Below, piece by piece: positions 25,391 to 33,946 of a stretch of 64,000 nt of DNA. The translations under genes were made by a program, and so were the position numbers. The notes below the pieces were generated by a model that ran no database searches, was not told the origin of the DNA, and saw nothing but the letters and a program-made list of their open reading frames with translations. Source of the DNA: Lentzea albidocapillata subsp. violacea (GTDB lineage: Bacteria; Actinomycetota; Actinomycetes; Mycobacteriales; Pseudonocardiaceae); the NCBI RefSeq assembly GCF_900100275.1, contig NZ_FNET01000009.1, positions 62,001-126,000 of the forward strand. The letters run 5' to 3'. Within the stretch, counting starts at the first letter, position 1; the number at the start of each line of letters is the position of its first letter.

Positions 25391-27891
25391 CCGCCCCCGT
25401 CGCGGCGCTTGTCACGCCGCTGCCCAGCCCGGACCTGACGCGGTGGGTGTCCTGGTTGCGTGACCAGATCGACCCGAACTGGCGGTCCGGCGAGTGGTTC
25501 GGCGAGGACTGGTACTTCGTCGGCGACCCGGACAACGAGCAGACCATCGCCTACTGGTGCCGCACCACGGCCTGCACCTCCATCAGCAACAGCCGGGGGT
25601 TCTGCACGCCCTGCATCCGTGAACAGGCAGCCACCGGGCTGAGCGTCGAGGAGTTCGCCGACACCTACGTTCCGATGCGTCGCAAAGGTTCGCCGGGCCG
25701 GTTCCAGCGCCGCTGCGTCGTCGAGCGCGACGGGACCCAGTGCGCTGACCCGTCCTACTGCCGGCGGCTCTGCGTCAACCACTACCACGCCTGGCACACC
25801 GCATCGAAACGCGAGCCAGAGCTGGACCTGGACGAGTGGCTGAGCACCGTTCCCCAGCCCCGGCCCGGCCGAGCCGGGACTTGCTCCGTCCGGCGCTGCG
25901 GCATGGAGCTCTGGGGCCTGAAAACGCTCTGCATTTACCACGATGCCAAGTACCGCCGCGAGGCCCGGCACGAACCCGTCGAGCGCTGGATCACGACACA
26001 AACGCCGTTCCTCTACGCCCACCACTTCTCGCTGCTCCCGTTGAATCCGACGCTGCGCTGGGAAGTTCTCTACGCCCTGCAGCAGCGCGACGCTCGCGGC
26101 GGCAAGGTCGATCCCACCTGCGTCCGCGCCCTGGTCAGAACGTTCACCGACCTGCCGCACATGCTTGGCACCAACCGGGCCGAGCTCCTCGCGCTGAGCG
26201 GCCACCGCAAGTCCGCCAACAACCTCGCGCACCTCACCGAACTGCACCGCGCCCTGCACCTGGGCTACGACAAGATGTGCGGGATCAGCCCCACCGACAA
26301 GCACGTGTGGGACATGGCCGCGGCCAAGATCGCCTCCGCGAACAGCAAGTCCGGGCGTCTGCGCCGGATCGCCGCAGAACCGGTCGACTTCACCACGATC
26401 TCGCAGGCATGGCTGCGAGATGTCGCGCTGGAATGGGCACGCCAGACCGATCCCACCAGCGACGCGCTCAAGGAGGCGATCAAGGCGTCGGTGATCGCCT
26501 CCCGCGCCTTGGAACGCCGGACCGGCGGCGGCCATGACGCCACCCAGCTCCGCCTGGATGACATGGACGCGGTGATGGCCGGGTTCCGCCAGGCCTGCCG
26601 CGAGGATGGCCAGCCCTACAAGAACTCCACTCTGCGCAACTACGTCGCGAAGTTCTTCCAGCTGCTCGAGTTCGGCCGCCGGGCCGGGCTCATGGACGAG
26701 GTCCCTGGAGGGTTCAGCCGACACCAGTCGCACGTCATCCCTCACGAGGAGCAGAACGAGGACGAGATCGGCAAGGCGATCCCGGAGCCGGTGATCGCGC
26801 AGCTGGACACCCAGCTCGACACGCTCGGGACTTCCTTCCCCTACGGCAAGCTGCTCGACGACGAGATCCGGCACATGTTCCGCACCGCCTACACCCTGCT
26901 GCGCGACACTGGCCGCAGGCCCCGCGAGATCTGCGCACTGCGGGTGAACTGCCTGGAGCACGACGACGGCCACAACCTCGTCTGGAACAACTTCAAGGGC
27001 AAGCGCCTCCGACGTCGGCTGCCGATCACCTCGCAGACCGCGCAGGCCATCCGCGACTGGCTGCCAGTTCGCCAGCAACTGCTCGCTCCGAAACGCACCG
27101 CGGACTACTTGTTCCCTGCCATCACCGAGGGCGCGAAGGAACCCTTCATGGCCAGCGGCTACCTGTCCAAGGCGTTGCGCGACTGGGTCGACGCGCTCCC
27201 ATCGATCGACTCCAACGTCCCCGGCCGGGACGGTTCACCTCTGCCCTTCGACCGGTCTCTGATCTATCCCTACGCCTTCCGCCACTCCTACGCCCAACGC
27301 CACGCCGACGCCGGAGTGGCCGTTGACGTGCTCAAAGAGCTAATGGACCACCGCCAGATCAACACCACGATGGGCTACTACACCGTCTCGCTGAAGCGGA
27401 AACGCGAGGCGGTCAACACGATGCGCCGACTGGTCGTCGACCGCAACGGCAATCCAGCACCCGTCACCTCGGCTACCGCCTACGAAGCTCGCTCGGTCGC
27501 CGTCCCGTTCGGCAACTGCATCGAGCCCTCCAACGTCAAGGCCGGCGGGCAAGCCTGCCCCATCAGGTTCCAATGCTCCGGCTGCGGGTTCTACCGCCCC
27601 GACCCGTCCTACCTGCCCGCCATCGAGGAACACACCAACGCACTGCGCGCCGACCGCGAGACCGCGCTCGCGATGGACGCCGCGGACTTCGTCATCCGCA
27701 ACCTCGGCGAGCAGATCACCTCTTTCGAGCAGGTTCGCGACACCATGCGCGAAGGCCTAGCGGCAATGGACCCGCAGGACCGGCAAGAAATCGAGGAGGC
27801 CAGCGCGGTTCTGCGCAAGACCCGCGCCGGCCAGGGCCGGACGACCCTGCCGCTGACCGTGATCCACCGGGAGGCACCCGATGGCGCCTGA
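25387..27891 (+). CDS. tnpB: tyrosine recombinase TnpB of the Tn554-like element
   Basis: An 834-residue recombinase. The N-terminal ~190 residues hold several Cys/His clusters (FCTPC; CVVERDGTQC; CRRLCVNHYHAWH; CIYHD) that look metal-binding. The C-terminal catalytic domain has Arg in TGRRPREICALRV (about residue 510), the box PYAFRHSYAQ (about residue 628) where the first His of HxxR is Tyr, LMDHRQINTTMGYY (about residues 651-664) with the nucleophile Tyr, and a final Cys knuckle (CPIRFQCSGCGFY). It is larger than Tn554 TnpB (630). It probably acts with TnpA in strand exchange. Confidence 0.9.
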   Translation: MTAPVAALVTPLPSPDLTRWVSWLRDQIDPNWRSGEWFGEDWYFVGDPDNEQTIAYWCRTTACTSISNSRGFCTPCIREQAATGLSVEEFADTYVPMRRKGSPGRFQRRCVVERDGTQCADPSYCRRLCVNHYHAWHTASKREPELDLDEWLSTVPQPRPGRAGTCSVRRCGMELWGLKTLCIYHDAKYRREARHEPVERWITTQTPFLYAHHFSLLPLNPTLRWEVLYALQQRDARGGKVDPTCVRALVRTFTDLPHMLGTNRAELLALSGHRKSANNLAHLTELHRALHLGYDKMCGISPTDKHVWDMAAAKIASANSKSGRLRRIAAEPVDFTTISQAWLRDVALEWARQTDPTSDALKEAIKASVIASRALERRTGGGHDATQLRLDDMDAVMAGFRQACREDGQPYKNSTLRNYVAKFFQLLEFGRRAGLMDEVPGGFSRHQSHVIPHEEQNEDEIGKAIPEPVIAQLDTQLDTLGTSFPYGKLLDDEIRHMFRTAYTLLRDTGRRPREICALRVNCLEHDDGHNLVWNNFKGKRLRRRLPITSQTAQAIRDWLPVRQQLLAPKRTADYLFPAITEGAKEPFMASGYLSKALRDWVDALPSIDSNVPGRDGSPLPFDRSLIYPYAFRHSYAQRHADAGVAVDVLKELMDHRQINTTMGYYTVSLKRKREAVNTMRRLVVDRNGNPAPVTSATAYEARSVAVPFGNCIEPSNVKAGGQACPIRFQCSGCGFYRPDPSYLPAIEEHTNALRADRETALAMDAADFVIRNLGEQITSFEQVRDTMREGLAAMDPQDRQEIEEASAVLRKTRAGQGRTTLPLTVIHREAPDGA

Positions 27892-28483
27892 GAACACCGC
27901 GGACGCGACAACAGCGGCCAGCAGAACACCGACACAGGTACTTCAGGAAGCCCGCAACCGCGACAGCAGGGTCAAACGAGCACGCGTCAAGCGCGTGATC
28001 GAAGACATGACACAAGCCGGGGACCGGATCACCTTCGCCGCAGTCGCCCGCGCGGCCGAGGTGTCCACCTGGCTCGTCTACTCGCCCGGCGTCCGCGAAC
28101 ACATCGACAAGGCCATGCAGCACCAGTCCGACAAGCCCGCCAGGGACGAACGCGCCGGCCTCACCGCCAGCGCGGCCAGCCTGCGCACTGACCTCGAACT
28201 CGCCCGCGAGGAGATCCGGCAACTGCGCGGCGAACGCGACAAGCTCCGGCACAACGCACGCCTGCACCTCGGCCAGCAACTCGAACAGGTCAACGCCGCC
28301 GAACTCATCGCCCGCGTCGACGAACTCGCCAGCAGCAACCAGGAACTCGCCAACCAGCTGCGCCAGGCCCTCACCGACAACGACGCCCTGCGAACGCGCA
28401 CGACCGCCCTCGAAGACGACCTCGCCGCCGCACGCACCAGCCTCCGCCGCATGATCCGCAACAACAACCGGGAGCCGACGTGA
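27881..28483 (+). CDS. tnpC: TnpC-like coiled-coil protein (DUF6262 type)
   Basis: A 200-residue protein starting inside the end of tnpB. The N-terminal ~85 residues contain a helix-turn-helix-like stretch (ITFAAVARAAEVSTWLVYSP). The remainder is a long charged coiled coil (LRTDLELAREEIRQLRGERD onward to residue 195). Position and build match TnpC of Tn554, an accessory factor that influences transposition orientation and efficiency, and the DUF6262 proteins beside actinobacterial integrases. It ends 63 bp before the right terminal repeat. Confidence 0.85.
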   Translation: MAPENTADATTAASRTPTQVLQEARNRDSRVKRARVKRVIEDMTQAGDRITFAAVARAAEVSTWLVYSPGVREHIDKAMQHQSDKPARDERAGLTASAASLRTDLELAREEIRQLRGERDKLRHNARLHLGQQLEQVNAAELIARVDELASSNQELANQLRQALTDNDALRTRTTALEDDLAAARTSLRRMIRNNNREPT

Positions 28484-28546
28484 CGACAACATGCCTAACG
28501 TCCCTCACACCACAACAGGGCTCTGAACAGAGAAAACATCGATTAA

Positions 28547-28556
28547 CTCCAGATAA
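28547..28556 (-). repeat. right terminal inverted repeat of the transposon
   Basis: CTCCAGATAA, exact inverse of the left end. The following six bases GCGCGG (28557-28562) appear to be extra relative to a normal pilin sequence. Confidence 0.93.
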
Positions 28557-28643
28557 GCGCGGCGGCGGCCGCGTTCGGCGGTCTGCTCTACGTGCTTCTC
28601 ACCAGCGACTTCATGCAGGAACTGATGGAACGGCTGATACAGC

Positions 28644-28973
28644 GTGCACTGTCTTCGGTCTGACGACCGAGGCATGGTCACGGTCGAGGCGGCGATCGCC
28701 GTGTCCGCGTTGCTCGTGGCCATGTGGCTGGGGGCGAACGGGCTGACGGCGGTCACCGAACAGATGCGGTGCACCGACGCGGCGAGAGAGGCGGCGCGGC
28801 TCACCGCCCGCGGCGAACAGCAGCGCGGTGAGGAAGCAGCCGGGCGGATCGTGGCCGGCGCCAGCGTCGTGATCGACACCCAAGACGATGCGATCGAGGT
28901 CGTGGTCAGCAAACGCGGGCCGTTGGGCTTACCGCTCAGCGCACGGGCGTTCGCCGTGCCGGAGCCGCGATGA
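28644..28973 (+). CDS. TadE-like minor pilin (Rv3655c type)
   Basis: A 109-residue TadE-family protein. The GTG at 28644 overlaps the 3' end of the pilin gene by 20 nt. The short leader MHCLRSDDRG ends at a prepilin peptidase site, followed by MVTVEAAIAVSALLVAMWLG, with Glu at +5 and a hydrophobic helix. The tail is soluble. It is probably a minor pilin or assembly factor of the Tad pilus. Because the transposon lies upstream, its expression now depends on readthrough or a promoter in the element. Confidence 0.85.
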   Translation: MHCLRSDDRGMVTVEAAIAVSALLVAMWLGANGLTAVTEQMRCTDAAREAARLTARGEQQRGEEAAGRIVAGASVVIDTQDDAIEVVVSKRGPLGLPLSARAFAVPEPR

Positions 28974-29395
28974 ACGGCGAACGGTTCGGCTGCGAGCGCG
29001 GTTCGGCTGCGGTGAGCGGTGTGGTGGCGATGTTGTCGCTGATCATCGTCGTGGTGGCCGGTGCACGGATCGGTTCGGCGGTCGTCGCCCGGCACCGGGT
29101 GACCGGTGCCGCCGACCTGGCGGCGCTCGCGGCGGCCGCTCGTCTCGTCGACGGCGATGAAAGTGCTTGTGAGCAGGCAAAACGCGTGGCCTCGGAGAAT
29201 CGGGCCGAGCTGACGAGTTGCGCGGTGAACGGATGGGAGGTGGTTGTGGAGGTGTCGGCGACTACGCCGTTCGGCCCAGCGAGAGCGCGAGCCAGGGCAG
29301 GTCCGGCCGAAGATCGAGCCGTTTGGAGCACGACGAGCGGTCGGCTCACAGCGGTGAGCGGACTCACACTGCCGCCGGGACATGCTGAACGGTGA
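28970..29395 (+). CDS. TadE-like protein of the helicase/secretion neighbourhood (Rv3654c type)
   Basis: A 141-residue protein whose ATG overlaps the preceding stop (ATGA). The N-terminus CERGSAAVSGVVAMLSLIIV carries a processing-like G/S site and one hydrophobic helix (about residues 13-36), as in TadG/TadE-like flp pilus proteins. The repeat-poor C-terminal domain is soluble with two Cys (ESACEQ and LTSCAV) that could pair. It is the last gene of the tad operon. Confidence 0.8.
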   Translation: MNGERFGCERGSAAVSGVVAMLSLIIVVVAGARIGSAVVARHRVTGAADLAALAAAARLVDGDESACEQAKRVASENRAELTSCAVNGWEVVVEVSATTPFGPARARARAGPAEDRAVWSTTSGRLTAVSGLTLPPGHAER

Positions 29396-29488
29396 TCGAA
29401 CCAAACGCGCGGAGTTCAGTTGCCCGGTCAAGCAAAGGACGTTCGCCGTTCCGTAGCTACCAGTTGTCGAGCGGGGGTTACGGAGGCC

Positions 29489-29550
29489 GGTGCCGGTGTC
29501 GTTAGTTGTAGTGGCGGCACCGACGCGGTGTCCCTACGAACACCGGCACC
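29489..29550. repeat. 11-bp inverted repeat with structured loop
   Basis: GGTGCCGGTGT (29489-29499) and ACACCGGCACC (29540-29550) are exact inverted arms, extended by CGT/ACG after a one-base bulge. A 40-nt centre lies between. It stands after the tad operon and just before the prim-pol gene; it could be a terminator, a leader structure or a small RNA. Confidence 0.5.
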
Positions 29551-29592
29551 ACGTTGATGTCGAGTCAGAGCCTAGGAAGAAGGCGACGGAAG

Positions 29593-30213
29593 ATGGATTG
29601 GTCGGATAGCTGGCGCGGGGCCTTCCGCATCGAACTGCGTGCCGAGGCCGTGAGCCTCGCGTACCGCGGTTGGCCCGTACTGCCCGGCACCTATCCGGCC
29701 GGTTCGGAGAACGGCGTCACGAAGTGGGCGGGCCGCAGCGGCCTCGAGCTCCACGGCCCGATCCCCGTGCACCGCGACTGGGTGGACCGCGTCGGGACCC
29801 GTCCCGACCAGGTCGCCACGTGGTGGGCGGGCCGCTCGTACAGCCTTCTCGTCGCCACCGGCCACGTCGTGGACGCGATCGAGGTCGGCACCGACCTCGG
29901 CCGCCGCGCGGCCGTCGCACTGCGGTCGATCGGCGTCCCCGTGCCGATCGCCGCGACCCCGTCCGGCCGCTGGATGTTCCTCGTGAAGTCCGGCTCGACG
30001 CTCAACACCGAGCTGGCCAACAACCCTGACGTGCACCTCTACGGCAAGGGGGAGTACATCCCGCTGCCGCCCACCACCATGGCGCACGGTGTCGTGCACT
30101 GGCGGGTCAAGCCGCAGGTCTGCGGCTGGAACCTGCCGGACGCACACGTCGTGCAGGACGCGCTCGTCGAGGCCGTGCACGCCCCGGCGCGCTACGAGCT
30201 CGAAGCCGTCTGA
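29593..30213 (+). CDS. bifunctional DNA primase/polymerase N-terminal-domain protein
   Basis: A 206-residue stand-alone prim-pol-like (PF09250) protein. AVSLAYRGWPVLPGTYP at the N-terminus and LHGPIPVHRDWVDRVGTRPD..VATWWAGRSYSLLVATG in the middle match actinobacterial members. No helicase domain is attached, unlike phage or plasmid primases. The start chosen is ATG at 29593 (MDWSDSWRGAFRIEL); another ATG at 29554 is in frame, and neither has a strong ribosome site. Role unknown in chromosomal setting; possibly DNA repair or a regulator derived from the fold. Confidence 0.75.
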   Translation: MDWSDSWRGAFRIELRAEAVSLAYRGWPVLPGTYPAGSENGVTKWAGRSGLELHGPIPVHRDWVDRVGTRPDQVATWWAGRSYSLLVATGHVVDAIEVGTDLGRRAAVALRSIGVPVPIAATPSGRWMFLVKSGSTLNTELANNPDVHLYGKGEYIPLPPTTMAHGVVHWRVKPQVCGWNLPDAHVVQDALVEAVHAPARYELEAV

Positions 30214-30616
30214 CACACAACTGAATGCGAAGCCCGGCCGTGCTGGGTGTCGTCGTGGACTCTCCCCGACAACCCCGAAGGCGATGCCCTGCACGGCCGT
30301 TCCACCAAGCCCGATCCGACGATCGGCCTCCGCACCCCGCACGTCGGGGGCCGGCAGAGGAACGGGCGAAAAGCCGAACACGCACCCCGAAGGACAGCCT
30401 CCCGCACCAGTGACCGGGCCGAGGACGTTAGTGGCAGAGCACCAGCTCTGCCGCGGTCGGTGAAGCCGGCTCCTCCCCGGAGTTCGTCAGAAGACAGTCG
30501 ACACCGTCGCCTCCCGCGTGTCCTGTCGAGACGAACGAACCAGATTCCACCGATGTTCCAAGGGATCCGGTCACGAAGCGGTAGCAGGCGGGAAAACAGT
30601 GTTCGGCACGTGGAGA
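30214..30616. other. gene-free stretch after the prim-pol gene
   Basis: No frame in these 400 bases shows coding bias or a known domain. The only clear structure is a perfect hairpin GGCAGAGC-ACCA-GCTCTGCC at 30433-30452. Confidence 0.6.
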
Positions 30617-30650
30617 GCGCGGCGGGGGTACCCGTGAGCCCCCGCCGCGC
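30617..30650 (-). terminator. hairpin terminator after the nucleotidyltransferase gene
   Basis: A perfect 12-bp stem (GCGCGGCGGGGG with its complement) around a 10-nt loop, 20 bp beyond the minus-strand gene ending at 30671. No T-run. Confidence 0.6.
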
Positions 30651-30670
30651 CCCACGGAAAGGTGGTAGAC

Positions 30671-31390
30671 CTAGAGCTGGAGAGTTTCCGCGTAGGAAGC
30701 GAAAGCGAAGGTCTCCTCCATGGATCCGGGCCGCGGAACCGCGTCGGCGTGCCAGCCGAGGTTCCGGTCCTGCAAGACCTGCTCGATCAGCGGGTGCCAC
30801 CGCTGATCGAGCATTTTCTTCGCCCACAACAGGGCGCCGCGCTTGGACTCCACCTCTCCCGTGTGGATGGTGTAGAGCGTGCGGCAGTAGGCCGAGACGA
30901 TGTAGCGCTGCGACCACGCGTTGCCCATCGGCGCCCACTCGCGAATGCCGTCGAGCACATGCGGCAACTCGGCCAGCATCGACGAGCGCAACACGGAAGC
31001 CGGTACTTCGTCGACGAGTGAGGTGATCGGCGGGCCGTCCAGCACGATGCCGTGGTGGTGCAGGATCCAGCGGGCGTGCGGGCTGTTGCAGTGCAGGTCC
31101 CACTCCAGGGTGCGCGTGCCGTGGTCGTTGAACAGCCACGGAACCCCGAGGCCTGCCACCGAGCGCAGTGACTCCACGTCGGCGTACGAGCCCTCGATCT
31201 CCGTCGACCAGTGGCCGGGACGGGTCGGGATCTCGGCGTGCAACGCGCGCAGCCCGGCTTCGCGATCGCCGGACGGCAGCTCGGTGCAGGCGACGATGAA
31301 GTCGCAGTCGCTGTGGATGTCACCGGCTCCCAAGGCGAACGAGCCTTGGAGATAAGCACCGACGTAGGTGGGGCCGAGGATCTTGTGCAC
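30671..31390 (-). CDS. nucleotidyltransferase with DUF4111 domain (aminoglycoside adenylyltransferase-like)
   Basis: A protein of at least 239 residues related to ANT(3'')/ANT(9) enzymes that adenylylate streptomycin or spectinomycin. The polymerase-beta motif is YLQGSFALGAGDIHSDCDFIV (Gly-Ser and the metal-binding Asp pair, DCDF). The DUF4111 part follows (SQRYIVSAYCRTLYTIHTGE, SKRGALLWAKKM). GTG at 31390 is the first usual start, but the frame remains open upstream to about 31490 with family-like residues (LSDLDTLLADLVAS) and no ATG, GTG or TTG. So either the start is unusual (ATT) or the 5' end has been altered. Resistance is plausible, not shown. Confidence 0.72.
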   Translation of the reverse strand: MHKILGPTYVGAYLQGSFALGAGDIHSDCDFIVACTELPSGDREAGLRALHAEIPTRPGHWSTEIEGSYADVESLRSVAGLGVPWLFNDHGTRTLEWDLHCNSPHARWILHHHGIVLDGPPITSLVDEVPASVLRSSMLAELPHVLDGIREWAPMGNAWSQRYIVSAYCRTLYTIHTGEVESKRGALLWAKKMLDQRWHPLIEQVLQDRNLGWHADAVPRPGSMEETFAFASYAETLQL

Positions 31391-31624
31391 GGACGCGACG
31401 AGGTCGGCGAGAAGGGTGTCGAGGTCGGAAAGGGCGTGAACAAGGCAGTCTCCAATGAACCCGTGGCCAGAAGGGACGGGCGCGGCGGGAGTGATCAGGC
31501 CCAGCCGCGCGAGAGGACACGGCGGGCTTCCGGCTCAGCCGCGCCTAGACGCGACGGGTCCGGTCGGCGGCGTAGCAGCTGCATGCGTTCACGACGCCAC
31601 GGTAGCCAAGGAGCAACCACCCGG

Positions 31625-33946
31625 TCAGGCGATTTTGCCCAGCACCACGTCCAGCACGAGCACGGCGCCGGCCTTGTCCAGCGGATCGTTGCCGTTGCCG
31701 CACTTGGGTGACTGCACGCACGACGGGCAGCCCATCGGGCAGCCGCAGGCACTGATCGCGGCTCGGGTCGCCGACAGCCAGGCCCGCAGGGCCGAGTGGC
31801 CTCTATCGGCGAAGCCCGCGCCGCCGGGGTGGCCGTCGTGCACGAACACCGTCGGCATCCCCGTGTCCGGGTGCGCGGCCGTCGACACGCCGCCGATGTC
31901 CCACCTGTCGCATGTGGCGAACAGCGGCAGCAGGCCGATCGCCGCGTGTTCGGCGGCGTGCAGGGCGCCGGGGACGCGTTTTGCCTCCACGCCGGCGTCG
32001 AACAGCAGTGACTCGTCGACGGTGTACCAGACGGCTCGGGTCCTTAGCGACTGTTCTGGCAGGTCGAGCGGGATCTGGTCGAGTACCACGCCGGACGGCA
32101 GCCGGCGCAGGTAGCCGACGACCTGGGTCGTCACCTCCACCTCGCCCAGGCAGACCGACACCCCGCCGAAGTCGGTGCGTTCGACCTCGCGCACGACGGT
32201 GATGTCCACGCAGTCACGCGGCTGTGTGGTCCACTCCGGGTCTTCGCGGTGCACCATCGCGAGACCGCTGTCCAGGTCGAGCTCGTCGACGACGTACGCC
32301 CGTCCCTGGTGCAGGTACACGGCGCCGGGGTGCACCTGCCAGCAGGCGGATCCCGGGTCGACGGTGCCGAGCATGCGGCCCGAGTCCGACTCCACGACGG
32401 CCACCTGGTCTCCGCCGGAACCGCGGATGTCCACCCCGGCGTGCGGCCGGTCGTGTGACGCCCAGTACCAGCCGGCAGGCCGTTTGCGCAGCAGTTTCTC
32501 CGCCACCAGGTCGGCGAGCACGGCCTCGGCGAGCGGCCCGCCGAAGTCGTCCAGGCAGGCCGGTGTCAACGGCATCTCGGACGCCGCGCACGCCAGTTGC
32601 GGGCCCAGCACGTACGGGTTCAGCGGGTCCAGCACCGTCGCCTCGACCGGTCTGTCCAGCACCGCGGCCGGGTTGTGCACCAGGTACGTGTCCAACGGGT
32701 CGTCGCGCGCCACGAACACGACCAGCGCACTGTCCCCGGACCTGCCCGCACGGCCCGCCTGCTGCCAGAACGACGCCAGGGTGCCGGGGAAACCGGCCAC
32801 CACCACCGCGTCCAGTCCGGCGATGTCGACGCCGAGCTCCAGCGCGTTCGTGGTCGCGACGCCGAGCAGGTCGCCCGTGGACAGCGCCTTCTCCAGCGCC
32901 CGCCGCTCCTCCGGCAGGAACCCGCCCCGGTACGCGGCCACGCGGGGAGGCAGCTCATCGTCCACTTCGGACAGGATCCGCTGGGTGCCCAGTGCCGTCA
33001 GTTCGGCACCGCGGCGCGAGCGCACGAAGGCGAGCGATCGTGCGCCCTCGACGACGAGATCGGCCAGGATGCGCGACGTCTCCGCGCCCGCCGAGCGCCG
33101 GACGGGCGCGCCGTTCTCACCCTCCAGAGAGGTCAGTGGGGGTTCCCACAACGCGACCGTGCGCGACGCACGTGGCGAAAAGTCGTCCACGACAGCGGAA
33201 ACCGGGACGCCCAGCAATCGCTGCGCGGATCCAGAAGGATCAGCCACAGTGGCCGATGCCAGAACGAAGATCGGATCCGCGCCGTATTTACGCGCGACCC
33301 TCCTCAAGCGCCGCATCAACAACGCCACGTGCGAACCGAAAACGCCCCGATAGGAATGGCACTCGTCGATCACCACGTACTTCAGCCGGCGGAAGAACCG
33401 CAGCCATTTCGGGTGCTGCGGAAGGATTCCGCGGTGCAGCATGTCCGGATTGGTGAAGACCCAGTTCGCGTGCGCCCTGACCCAGTCGCGTTCGGCCATC
33501 GGGGTGTCCCCGTCGTAGGCCGACGCGCGCACCCCCTTGATGCCCAGTTCCTCGAGCGACCGGAGCTGGTCCGCCCCAAGGGCTTTGGTCGGTGACAGGT
33601 ACAGCGCGGTGGCCTTCGTGTCCGCCAAAAGAGTGGAAAGCACGGGCAACTGGTAGGCAAGTGACTTGCCCGACGCCGTGCCCGTCGCGAGGACCACGTG
33701 CCGCCCGGACCACGCCAGCGCGGCGGCCTCGGCCTGGTGCCGCCACGGCTCGCGCACACCCGTCCCGACGAACGCCTCGACGACCGCGGGAGCCGTCCAC
33801 GCAGGCCACTGCACGTGATCTGCCTGCCGTAACGGCAAATCACGCGCGTGCGTGAGGGGTGACTCCCCGGCGGGCACACCCGCCAGCACGCGGTCCAGCA
33901 ACCGGCGTCCCTGATCCACCACGGGATCGAGCTTGGCATACACCAC
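31625..33946 (-). CDS. DEAD/DEAH-box helicase with DUF1998 domain (Rv3649 type)
   Basis: A 773-residue superfamily 2 helicase, the member that names the helicase/secretion neighbourhood. Motif I is ATGTASGKSLAYQLP (about residues 87-101), Ia LSPTKALGADQL, motif II VIDECHSYRG (DEAH replaced by DECH), motif III ASATVADPSG, motif VI QQAGRAGRSG. The C-terminal DUF1998-like zinc region is ISACGCPMGCPSCVQSPKCG. Related to Hrq1/YprA helicases acting in DNA repair. Its constant association with tad genes is positional; no mechanistic link is known. Confidence 0.93.
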   Translation of the reverse strand: MVYAKLDPVVDQGRRLLDRVLAGVPAGESPLTHARDLPLRQADHVQWPAWTAPAVVEAFVGTGVREPWRHQAEAAALAWSGRHVVLATGTASGKSLAYQLPVLSTLLADTKATALYLSPTKALGADQLRSLEELGIKGVRASAYDGDTPMAERDWVRAHANWVFTNPDMLHRGILPQHPKWLRFFRRLKYVVIDECHSYRGVFGSHVALLMRRLRRVARKYGADPIFVLASATVADPSGSAQRLLGVPVSAVVDDFSPRASRTVALWEPPLTSLEGENGAPVRRSAGAETSRILADLVVEGARSLAFVRSRRGAELTALGTQRILSEVDDELPPRVAAYRGGFLPEERRALEKALSTGDLLGVATTNALELGVDIAGLDAVVVAGFPGTLASFWQQAGRAGRSGDSALVVFVARDDPLDTYLVHNPAAVLDRPVEATVLDPLNPYVLGPQLACAASEMPLTPACLDDFGGPLAEAVLADLVAEKLLRKRPAGWYWASHDRPHAGVDIRGSGGDQVAVVESDSGRMLGTVDPGSACWQVHPGAVYLHQGRAYVVDELDLDSGLAMVHREDPEWTTQPRDCVDITVVREVERTDFGGVSVCLGEVEVTTQVVGYLRRLPSGVVLDQIPLDLPEQSLRTRAVWYTVDESLLFDAGVEAKRVPGALHAAEHAAIGLLPLFATCDRWDIGGVSTAAHPDTGMPTVFVHDGHPGGAGFADRGHSALRAWLSATRAAISACGCPMGCPSCVQSPKCGNGNDPLDKAGAVLVLDVVLGKIA

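Larger units (their letters stand above)
24140..28556 (+). mobile_element. Tn554-like transposon (tnpA-tnpB-tnpC) in the pilin gene
   Basis: A 4,417-bp element with perfect 10-bp terminal inverted repeats: TTATCTGGAG at 24140-24149 and CTCCAGATAA at 28547-28556. It carries two overlapping tyrosine recombinase genes and a small coiled-coil gene, the gene plan of Tn554 and related recombinase-trio elements. No cargo is present. No target-site duplication flanks it, as expected for this family. The tnpA ribosome site lies within and next to the left terminal repeat. It interrupts a conserved pilin codon run. Confidence 0.95.
24079..28663 (+). pseudogene. Flp-type pilin gene (DUF4244), split by a transposon
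   Basis: The 5' part, 24079-24139, encodes MELLKDDSGMSTVEYAIGTL, with a prepilin site G/M and the Glu at +5 (MSTVE). The 3' part resumes at 28557 after the mobile element and encodes the hydrophobic helix and tail (AFGGLLYVLLTSDFMQEL, then MERLIQRALSSV), with TGA at 28661-28663. Rejoined across the element ends the frame is open, giving about 56 residues, the size of DUF4244 pilins. As it stands, translation runs into the transposon and makes a 68-residue chimera ending at 24285. No second pilin copy is in the window. Confidence 0.93.

Noticed and set aside
24140..28556. Integrative conjugative element, phage or ordinary DDE insertion sequence
   Set aside because: No conjugation, phage or cargo genes, no target duplication, and the genes are tyrosine recombinases plus a TnpC-like protein.
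30425..30490. tRNA-like stretch with a GGCAGAGC hairpin
   Set aside because: No acceptor or T-arm pairing can be formed; it is only a short hairpin.
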